Origin: Acidobacteriota bacterium
GTDB lineage: Bacteria > Acidobacteriota > Vicinamibacteria > Vicinamibacterales > UBA823
NCBI GenBank assembly: GCA_003509065.1
Contig: DODG01000422.1
Span: 1 to 5,467, forward strand
Reading direction: 5' to 3'
Length of the DNA stretch: 5,467 bases
The notes beneath the pieces are model-generated. The model saw only the letters and a program-made list of their open reading frames with translations, was not told the origin of the DNA and searched no databases. A program made the translations under genes and the position numbers. Each line of letters opens with the position of its first letter. Position 1 is the first letter of the stretch. This document shows, piece after piece, positions 1 through 4,976 of the stretch.

Positions 1-848
1 TTAGCTGTATGAGCTTTTAGATCAAAGTCGGTTCGGTTTGAAATTGTCTCAAGCTCTCCCCAGCCCCAAGGGAATTCGTATTCGACATCAGAAGAGGCCT
101 TGGAATAATGCGGCAATTCATCTTTTTCATGTTTTCGTAGAGTTATTTTTTCACCTCGAATGCCATGGGTCTTGAACCAGTTGATTGAGAAGTTCATCCA
201 GTACTCGTACCATTCTTCGTCTGTACCAGGTTCACAGAAAAATTCTAATTCCATCTGCTCGAACTCACGTGTGCGGAAGGTGAAATTGCCGGGCGTAATT
301 TCGTTACGGAATGACTTTCCAATCTGTGCGATCCCGAACGGGATCTTTTTTCGGGATGTTGTTTGCACGTTTTCGAAGTTTACGAAGATCGCCTGAGCTG
401 TCTCCGGACGCAGGTAAACGGTTGCGGTCTCATCCTCGACCGGGCCGATGAAAGTTTTGAACATCAAGTTGAATTGGCGTGGTTCACCAAATTCGCCACC
501 ACAGTCTGGGCAAACTTTACTTGTGAGTTGGTCTTGGCGGAATCTCCGGTGGCATGATTCGCACTCTACCAAGGGGTCAGAGAAACTATCTACGTGGCCT
601 GATGCGACCCAGATGTCTGGGTGCATCAGGATGGATGCGTCCATTCCGACGACATCGTCGCGTTCTCTTACCATTGATTTCCACCAAGCGTCTTTTACAT
701 TGCGCTTAAGTTCGACCCCGACTGGACCGTAGTCCCACACGCTTGATAGTCCACCGTAAATTTCAGAACTTGGGAATACGAATCCGCGTCGCTTTGCTAG
801 CGATACTAGTGTGTCTAAACTAGTGCCAGTAAGAGTGCGTTTAGCCAA
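1..848 (-). CDS. glyQS: Glycine--tRNA ligase, single-chain alpha2 type (N-terminal part, C-terminus off the window)
   Basis: Cytoplasmic class II aminoacyl-tRNA synthetase that charges tRNA-Gly with glycine using ATP. I translated the minus strand by hand: one uninterrupted frame of 282 codons runs to the left edge. Family hallmarks, in order: [17 protein letters not shown] (residues 17-33), [11 protein letters not shown] (38-48), ASGHVD (82-87), a zinc-ribbon insertion with Cys96, Cys99, Cys113 and Cys116, LRPETAQ (146-152), and motif 2 beginning [10 protein letters not shown] (180-189) followed by [14 protein letters not shown]. Near the left edge is NRTDFDL, also typical. Motif 3 and the anticodon-binding domain lie outside the window; full proteins are about 450-480 residues. 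No ATG lies in the open N-terminal stretch. I chose TTG at 846-848 because AGGAG sits 8 nt upstream and the protein then begins just ahead of the conserved domain. GTG codons at 900-902 and 906-908 lack a ribosome binding site. Identity is very secure, the start moderately so. Confidence 0.95.
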   Translation of the reverse strand, partial: MAKRTLTGTSLDTLVSLAKRRGFVFPSSEIYGGLSSVWDYGPVGVELKRNVKDAWWKSMVRERDDVVGMDASILMHPDIWVASGHVDSFSDPLVECESCHRRFRQDQLTSKVCPDCGGEFGEPRQFNLMFKTFIGPVEDETATVYLRPETAQAIFVNFENVQTTSRKKIPFGIAQIGKSFRNEITPGNFTFRTREFEQMELEFFCEPGTDEEWYEYWMNFSINWFKTHGIRGEKITLRKHEKDELPHYSKASSDVEYEFPWGWGELETISNRTDFDLKAHTA

Positions 849-858
849 ATCAGTTGCT

Positions 859-863
859 CCTGC
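859..863 (-). promoter_or_regulatory. Ribosome binding site deciding the TTG start of glyQS
   Basis: On the minus strand AGGAG lies here (tcctg/tcct on the plus strand around 858-863), followed by about 8 nt and then TTG. It is the only Shine-Dalgarno-like motif near any possible start in the open frame between 849 and 920, so it supports a rare TTG initiation codon. Confidence 0.6.
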
Positions 864-930
864 AGCCCACGCTGGGTTGAGTAGGCCTAGACCAAAGAAC
901 ACGCCCACGGGGTGTGGACGCTATCTCTAA

Positions 931-959
931 AGTTTACAGTCGCATGACTGGATTGCCAG
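931..959 (-). promoter_or_regulatory. Predicted promoter of glyQS
   Basis: On the minus strand a CTGGCA -35 box (plus 954-959) and a TAAACT -10 box (plus 931-936) are separated by exactly 17 nt. Each matches the sigma70 consensus at four of six positions. Transcription would start near 924, giving a leader of about 75 nt before the TTG codon at 848. A 14-bp inverted repeat lies within the spacer. This is pattern matching by eye, not mapped. Confidence 0.4.
937..950. repeat. Inverted repeat CAGTC-N4-GACTG inside the glyQS promoter spacer
   Basis: Perfect 5-bp arms with the central tetranucleotide GCAT lie between the predicted -35 and -10 boxes of the minus-strand promoter. It could be an operator or simply chance. 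Related ACTGG/CCAGT half-sites recur at 947-951, 973-977 and 989-993. Confidence 0.4.
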
Positions 960-972
960 CGGTGACGCTTGT

Positions 973-993
973 ACTGGGCTATGATTCCCCAGT
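973..993. repeat. Inverted repeat ACTGGG-N9-CCCAGT bracketing the -10 box of the SDR gene (candidate operator)
   Basis: Perfect 6-bp arms at 973-978 and 988-993 flank a 9-nt spacer that contains the TATGAT -10 hexamer. A protein bound here would block RNA polymerase, so a repressor site is a reasonable reading. The repeat would lie almost wholly upstream of the transcript start, which makes an RNA hairpin role unlikely. No regulator gene is present in the window. Confidence 0.45.
980..985 (+). promoter_or_regulatory. Predicted -10 box of the SDR gene promoter
   Basis: TATGAT matches the sigma70 -10 consensus at five of six positions. The start would fall near 992, leaving a leader of about 60 nt that includes the ribosome binding site. 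No good -35 lies at the standard distance: TTGCCA at 953-958 is 21 nt away. The promoter may therefore be weak or depend on an activator. Confidence 0.4.
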
Positions 994-1035
994 CACAATT
1001 ACTGTCTTGGTGTAAGGCAAAGTTTTATGATATTG

Positions 1036-1041
1036 AAGGAG
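1036..1041 (+). promoter_or_regulatory. Ribosome binding site of the SDR gene
   Basis: AAGGAG lies 10 nt before the ATG at 1052. Two further in-frame ATG codons at 1064 and 1067 are too far away to be served by it, which favours the first ATG. Confidence 0.6.
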
Positions 1042-1051
1042 TTAAGGTTTT

Positions 1052-1894
1052 ATGGGCAGCACTATGATGAAGCAACTTCAAGGCAAGGTCGCATTCATTA
1101 CAGGTGCTGGTAGGGGTATCGGCGCAGGCATTGCCTCGGTACTTGCTAGCCGCGGCGCTTCTGTAGCAGTGTGCGATGTCGATGGATCGGCGGCTCAAGA
1201 AACAGCGGATCAGATAAATGGTGCAGGAGGGCGGGTCATTGCAGGTGCCGTCGATGTGACCGATCCTGATTCGCTCCAGCAATTTACAAGTCTTGCGATT
1301 GTTGAACTCGGGGCCATCGATATTTGTGTTCCAAATGCCGGTGTTATTGGCGGAAAAGGTTTCTCTGCGAGAAAAGATTTTACAAAGCAAGACTGGGATA
1401 TGACTTTCGCTGTTAACGTTCATGGAGTCGCAAATACTGTTGATTCTGTTAAACAGCACATGATGGACCGTGAGCAGGGGAAGATAGTGATCATAGCGTC
1501 GCACGGAGGACGGAAACCTCGTGGCGTAGCTGATCGTGCGCGAGGTACTGCTCAGCAACCTTATGCGGTGTCAAAAGCTGCTGCTATCCAATACACACAT
1601 TTCCTTGCGATGGAATTGGGGGCATACAACATCAACGTCAACGCAGTGTGCCCCGGCAGACTTTGGACTCCTATGTGGGAGGCGATTGCAATTAACCATA
1701 AAGAATTGGATCCAGCATTTGCTGACATGACTCCTCATGAGATTTTCATCGACCAGATCAAAGCCACGATGCCGTTGGGACGACCGCAGACACCAGAAGA
1801 TATTGGAAAGACTGTTGCGTTTTTGGCATCGGATGATGCGTCAGAAATCACTGGTCAGGCGATCAATGTGAACGGCGGCGCCATTTTTAACTGA
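1052..1894 (+). CDS. SDR-family NAD(H)-dependent oxidoreductase
   Basis: Classical short-chain dehydrogenase/reductase of 280 residues; the family usually runs 250-280. It should interconvert a hydroxyl and a keto group using a nicotinamide cofactor in the cytoplasm. Visible motifs: cofactor-binding TGAGRGIG at 17-24; an acidic Asp42 at the end of strand beta2, which favours NAD(H) over NADP(H); NAG at 95-97; and a catalytic tetrad of Asn122, Ser150, Tyr171 and Lys175 (YAVSK). PG at 201-202 with Thr206 and the C-terminal ITGQAINVNGG complete the fold. One oddity: Ser150 and the catalytic Tyr are 21 residues apart instead of the usual 13 or so, because of an arginine-rich insertion at about 154-168. 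The gene has its own terminator and is divergent from glyQS. Substrate unknown; a polyol, sugar or hydroxy acid is a guess from the nearby sugar-acid dehydratase gene. Confidence 0.92.
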   Translation: MGSTMMKQLQGKVAFITGAGRGIGAGIASVLASRGASVAVCDVDGSAAQETADQINGAGGRVIAGAVDVTDPDSLQQFTSLAIVELGAIDICVPNAGVIGGKGFSARKDFTKQDWDMTFAVNVHGVANTVDSVKQHMMDREQGKIVIIASHGGRKPRGVADRARGTAQQPYAVSKAAAIQYTHFLAMELGAYNINVNAVCPGRLWTPMWEAIAINHKELDPAFADMTPHEIFIDQIKATMPLGRPQTPEDIGKTVAFLASDDASEITGQAINVNGGAIFN

Positions 1895-1950
1895 GCACCT
1901 CAAAAATATCCAATCTACTATCCTTAGTGATTTTCCGTTTGGCAATGTGG

Positions 1951-1974
1951 CTGACTGGCGAGTCAGAATTTTTT
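1951..1974 (+). terminator. Rho-independent terminator after the SDR gene
   Basis: CTGACT (1951-1956), tetraloop GGCG and AGTCAG (1961-1966) form a perfect 6-bp stem, followed by AA and six T. It begins 57 nt after the SDR stop codon, so SDR and amidase are probably separate transcription units. Confidence 0.75.
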
Positions 1975-2001
1975 AAAAGACAGACTTGAGGTTAGCCAAA
2001 T

Positions 2002-2020
2002 CTTTGATGGTGCTTTGATG
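2002..2020 (+). repeat. Two direct copies of CTTTGATG, 11-bp period, upstream of the amidase gene
   Basis: The octamer occurs at 2002-2009 and 2013-2020, so the two copies sit about one helical turn apart on the same DNA face. This arrangement is typical of tandem binding sites for an activator or response regulator. It lies roughly 100 bp upstream of the amidase start. The region is T-rich and chance is possible. Confidence 0.3.
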
Positions 2021-2064
2021 ATTTTTTTGAAAGCGACCTGTTAGTGGTTGATAGATACCGGAAA

Positions 2065-2070
2065 TATAAA
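2065..2070 (+). promoter_or_regulatory. Possible -10 box of the amidase gene
   Basis: TATAAA matches the -10 consensus at five of six positions and would start transcription near 2077, about 40 nt before the ATG. No convincing -35 is 16-18 nt upstream; TTGATA at 2048-2053 is too close. The interval between the terminator and the amidase holds no gene, only this box and the direct repeats. Confidence 0.25.
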
Positions 2071-2116
2071 GTTGAAAATGCGACGCGACACACTAGTAGA
2101 TATTTGAGAAGAGAAA

Positions 2117-3553
2117 ATGAACGATCGAGAATTGATGTTTTTGTCAGCTCACGAACAGAGGAGATTGATTGCTGAGAAAGCGATCTCTTCTGTTGAGATG
2201 GTAGAGGCGTCATACCGCCGAATTACAGAGTTAGAACCGCAACTTAATGCTTTCATAACTCTAGATGAAGAGGGCGCCCTGTCTGCTGCACGCAAGGCGG
2301 ATGAGCAGCTGGCAAAGGGAAAGAACCTAGGGGTGCTACACGGTGTTCCAATAGCGGTTAAGGATCTTGAAGTAACCAAAGGCCTGCGCACCACTCTTGG
2401 TAGTACTTTTTTCAAAAACTGGATTCCTGATTATGATTCCGTTGCAGTGGAGCGCCTTCGAGCTACAGGGGCGGTGATTTTAGGCAAGACCAATACACCG
2501 GAATTTGGAAACCGCGAAGAAACCTTTACCGATATTGCAGCTACTTGCAATAACCCGTGGGATCCAAGTCGAATGCCTGGAGGGTCAAGTGGGGGGACGG
2601 CCTCTGCTATCGCTGCTGGTATGTGTTCTATTGGTACTGGTTCAGATGGCGGAGGATCAGTAAGGCTTCCTGCGTCTTTCTGTGGGATTTTTGGACACAA
2701 GCCGACCCATGGCAGGATTCCTCGTTACGGTGGGCAGGCCAAACCTGCGTATAACTCCGCCGGTACTAGTGGTCCTATGTCTAATGATGTTCGCGACTCG
2801 GCGATTTTGAACCAGGCACTGTCAGGATTTGACGTTCGCGATCCTGGATCGATTAAAACCGCTGTTCCGGACTATTTGACTGAATTAGAAGATGGTGTTG
2901 ATCAAATGCGAATCGGCACGACTATGACGCTTGGAATATCCGACGTTAATGACGATGTTGCAACTGCAGTTGAGAATTCTTGGGCTGCATTTAGTGAACT
3001 TGGTGCGAATGTAGAGAAGCTTGCGATAGCGTTCGATCCAATTCCTCGAGAGGCCTGGTGGACATTATGGACCGCTGGTCAGGTGGCTATGTATGGACAT
3101 CTTGCGGATGAACGTCCTGAGGACTTGATGCCGTATACATTGGAAATGATTGAACATGGTAGGACGCTGACCGGTGCTGACGTTAGCTTGGCGTTGCGTA
3201 ACGTGCAAAATTTGCAATTACAGTTGCATCAGGTATTCCAAGAATACGACTTGATCTTGGCGCCGACCAATGCAGCTGTGGCTTGGCCGCATCTTCAACC
3301 GCCGGAAAAGATTGGATCCGAGATCAACCAAGATGAGATGGCTGGCATTAACTATGGTGCCATTCCGTTTACTATGGTATTTAATTCGTCTTTCAACCCT
3401 GCATCTTCAATACCTTGCGGATTCGGGGAAGCGGGTATGCCGGTTGGGTTGCAAATAATTGGTGGTTATGACGACGACGCAACTGTTCTTCGGGCGAGTC
3501 GAGCGTTTGAACAGGTGCGTCCATGGATCGGTGACCGACCGTCTATTTCCTAG
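2117..3553 (+). CDS. Amidase-signature family hydrolase
   Basis: Cytoplasmic hydrolase of 478 residues that cleaves a carboxamide, releasing ammonia or an amine. The full Ser-cisSer-Lys triad is visible: Lys82 in PIAVKD, Ser157 in GGSSGG (155-160), and the nucleophile Ser181 in GSDGGGSVRLPASFCG. The spacings, 75 between Lys and the first Ser and 24 between the two Ser, are the same as in GatA and other family members. Length is normal and no signal peptide is seen. It is probably not GatA: the nucleophile motif reads GSDGGG rather than the GSDTGG usual there, and no gatB or gatC lies beside it. It looks closer to the general amidase / cyclic-dimer hydrolase group. The ATG at 2117 is preceded by a purine-rich GAGAAGAG, a modest ribosome binding site. 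The gene converges on the dehydratase gene 68 bp away. Substrate unknown; aryl, peptide-like or sugar-acid amides are all possible. Confidence 0.93.
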   Translation: MNDRELMFLSAHEQRRLIAEKAISSVEMVEASYRRITELEPQLNAFITLDEEGALSAARKADEQLAKGKNLGVLHGVPIAVKDLEVTKGLRTTLGSTFFKNWIPDYDSVAVERLRATGAVILGKTNTPEFGNREETFTDIAATCNNPWDPSRMPGGSSGGTASAIAAGMCSIGTGSDGGGSVRLPASFCGIFGHKPTHGRIPRYGGQAKPAYNSAGTSGPMSNDVRDSAILNQALSGFDVRDPGSIKTAVPDYLTELEDGVDQMRIGTTMTLGISDVNDDVATAVENSWAAFSELGANVEKLAIAFDPIPREAWWTLWTAGQVAMYGHLADERPEDLMPYTLEMIEHGRTLTGADVSLALRNVQNLQLQLHQVFQEYDLILAPTNAAVAWPHLQPPEKIGSEINQDEMAGINYGAIPFTMVFNSSFNPASSIPCGFGEAGMPVGLQIIGGYDDDATVLRASRAFEQVRPWIGDRPSIS

Positions 3554-3621
3554 GTTGCAGAACTTGTTGGGGGCTTCTTAATTTGCTGTTGGTCATCTAT
3601 AGTTTCAATGATATTTTGATA

Positions 3622-4776
3622 CTACCAATCAGCTACTGATCCATCGTTATCGTAGTAATACTCTCCACCGAGCTCTTTGTGATAGCCGTACGCCTCACCA
3701 TCGTAAGTTTTGGTAGCTTCAGCCTCATCTATTTCAACACCTAGGCCAGGAGTGTCCCATAGGTCGATATGTCCATCTATGACTTCCCATGGTTTTTTTA
3801 GAAGACCATGACCAAGTCCTGCGTCGACCTGTTCTTGTATTAGGAAGTTTGGAACTACGGCATCTACTAACATACACGCAGCAAGTGCCAGCGGACCGAT
3901 GGCGCAGTGAGGCATGATGTGCTGGTAATAGACCTCTGCGTAGTTAGCTATTCTTTTGAGTTCGGATGGTCCGCCACAATGAGCGACATCTGGTTGCAGT
4001 AGAGAAACAGCCTGTTTCTCTATGACCTCTCGGAATTCCCACCTAGATAAAAGTCGTTCACCGGTCGCAAGTGGAAATGGGACTTGTTCTTGGATCCGCT
4101 TTAGTGCGTCAGGGTTTTCTTGTGGTACGGGTTCCTCCACGAACATCGGCCGCATCCCTTTGATTTCGTTGCAAACCTCTACCGCTAATCCTGGTGTCAT
4201 TTTGCCGTGAAAGTCAAAACATAATTCGACGTCGTCGCCTACCCACTCACGCATCGTATAAGCAGCCTTTACGAACTCGTCAATTCGAGATGGAGGCTCA
4301 TGTGCACGCCATGTGCCCGGGGGGCCAGATTTATAGCCGGTATATCCACTTTTTTGGAGTGTAGTGAGCCTATCGCGTGACTCTTCTAGAGCTTCGTCTG
4401 AAAGGTCTCGTATGCCCCAATGAGCGTATACACGTATCTTGTCTCGGACGTTGCCACCCATCAACATGTAACTTGGGACACCATAGTGCTTACCAGATAT
4501 GTCCCACAGCGCCGCGTTTATTGCGGCGATTGCTGACATGTTGTGTGCACCACCGCGGAAGAAAGAGGACCTGTACATCTGCTGCCAGTGATGTTCAATT
4601 CTTAATGGGTCTTTTCCGATCAGGTAGTCAGTAAATTCGTCTATTGCTGCGGGCACACTCTGTGGCTTGCCCTCAAGTGTACTTTCCGCCCAACCTTCGA
4701 TACCGGTATCAGTGGAGATACGAATTAACCGGGTGCGGTTTCGTGGTGCAAACTGATCAACTCTTGTAATTCTCAT
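3622..4776 (-). CDS. Enolase-superfamily dehydratase, D-galactonate dehydratase-like
   Basis: Predicted to remove water from an aldonic acid to give a 2-keto-3-deoxy sugar acid, as DgoD does in the De Ley-Doudoroff-type galactonate pathway. The protein has 384 residues, normal for the family. Mg2+ ligands are Asp188 (DFHGK), Glu214 (VEEP) and Glu240 (GER), spaced 26 and 26. His190, Asp263 (QPD) and His290 (PHC) form the acid/base set, and Glu315 (QEQ) follows. From memory, these sit at the E. coli DgoD positions plus five throughout. The N-terminal capping domain (LIRISTDTGIEGWAES) and the C-terminal PGLGVEIDEA also match. The open frame continues 66 codons upstream to 4974, but that part is unlike the family and overlaps the divergent promoter. 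MRITRVD aligns with the DgoD start, so I begin at 4776. Its ribosome binding site is weak (AAAGAA). The loop at 149-163 differs from DgoD, so another sugar acid may be the substrate. Confidence 0.92.
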   Translation of the reverse strand: MRITRVDQFAPRNRTRLIRISTDTGIEGWAESTLEGKPQSVPAAIDEFTDYLIGKDPLRIEHHWQQMYRSSFFRGGAHNMSAIAAINAALWDISGKHYGVPSYMLMGGNVRDKIRVYAHWGIRDLSDEALEESRDRLTTLQKSGYTGYKSGPPGTWRAHEPPSRIDEFVKAAYTMREWVGDDVELCFDFHGKMTPGLAVEVCNEIKGMRPMFVEEPVPQENPDALKRIQEQVPFPLATGERLLSRWEFREVIEKQAVSLLQPDVAHCGGPSELKRIANYAEVYYQHIMPHCAIGPLALAACMLVDAVVPNFLIQEQVDAGLGHGLLKKPWEVIDGHIDLWDTPGLGVEIDEAEATKTYDGEAYGYHKELGGEYYYDNDGSVADW

Positions 4777-4817
4777 ATTCTTTAAGTGATTCTCTAGGGC
4801 TTTACTTAATACCAATG

Positions 4818-4830
4818 GCAAATGTTTTGC
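4818..4830. repeat. Inverted repeat GCAAA-TGT-TTTGC at the predicted start of the dehydratase transcript
   Basis: Perfect 5-bp arms around a 3-nt centre, abutting the -10 box at 4831-4836 and covering the expected transcription start. It resembles LacI-family half-sites (GCAAA/TTTGC), though those normally have an even centre. A repressor site is a possible reading; chance is not excluded. Confidence 0.35.
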
Positions 4831-4836
4831 ATTATC
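4831..4836 (-). promoter_or_regulatory. Possible -10 box of the dehydratase gene
   Basis: On the minus strand GATAAT matches the consensus at five of six positions. Transcription would begin near 4824, about 48 nt before the ATG. The sequence at the -35 distance (TGTGTC) is poor, which suggests help from an activator or a weak promoter. Inverted repeats lie immediately on both sides. Confidence 0.35.
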
Positions 4837-4858
4837 GCTACTCTTCACCAAACGACAC

Positions 4859-4871
4859 ATCGTACAACGAT
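4859..4871. repeat. Inverted repeat ATCGT-ACA-ACGAT, GntR/FadR-type operator-like
   Basis: A perfect 13-bp palindrome with 5-bp arms. Its core fits TnGTnnnACnA, the general form recognised by FadR-subfamily GntR regulators, which control many sugar-acid genes including dgoD in E. coli. It overlaps the edge of the predicted -35 region of the dehydratase promoter. No regulator gene is in the window. Confidence 0.45.
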
Positions 4872-4941
4872 CTTGATGAATATATTGAATATTAACTTGT
4901 GAAATCGGTCTAATGGTGCGAAATTTGGATACGTTTTGAGT

Positions 4942-4970
4942 TTGACCAGCCATAAGCGAAAATCTAATAT
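4942..4970 (+). promoter_or_regulatory. Near-consensus promoter of the DUF1445 gene, predicted leaderless
   Basis: TTGACC (4942-4947) and TAATAT (4965-4970) are separated by 17 nt. The -35 matches five of six consensus positions, and the -10 is TA-rich with four of six. Six nucleotides separate the -10 from the A of the ATG at 4977, exactly where transcription should start. No Shine-Dalgarno sequence precedes that ATG, in keeping with a leaderless mRNA. Confidence 0.6.
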
Positions 4971-4976
4971 GCAACT

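Noticed and set aside
160..732. Three plus-strand open frames at 160-396, 363-557 and 448-732.
   Set aside because: They are antisense to a fully conserved glycyl-tRNA synthetase reading frame and resemble no protein family.
900..908. GTG codons as the start of glyQS.
   Set aside because: No Shine-Dalgarno sequence precedes them, and the added residues ([15 protein letters not shown]) are not part of the synthetase fold.
1025..1558. A 177-codon minus-strand open frame.
   Set aside because: It is antisense to the SDR gene, whose motifs are intact in the plus frame; its own sequence shows no domain.
1992..2213. A 73-codon minus-strand open frame across the amidase upstream region.
   Set aside because: It runs into the amidase coding start, has low-complexity serine-rich sequence and no ribosome binding site or recognisable motif.
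2117..3553. Annotation of the amidase as GatA of the Asp/Glu-tRNA amidotransferase.
   Set aside because: The nucleophile motif is GSDGGG rather than the GSDTGG typical of GatA, and gatB and gatC are not adjacent.
4879..4893. AT-rich inverted repeat AATAT-N5-ATATT.
   Set aside because: The arms consist only of A and T in an AT-rich intergenic region, so it is likely chance.
4777..4974. A 66-residue N-terminal extension of the dehydratase (open frame from 4974).
   Set aside because: It has no likeness to the family, is absent from DgoD, overlaps the divergent promoter and both palindromes, and the MRITRVD start at 4776 aligns with the normal N-terminus.
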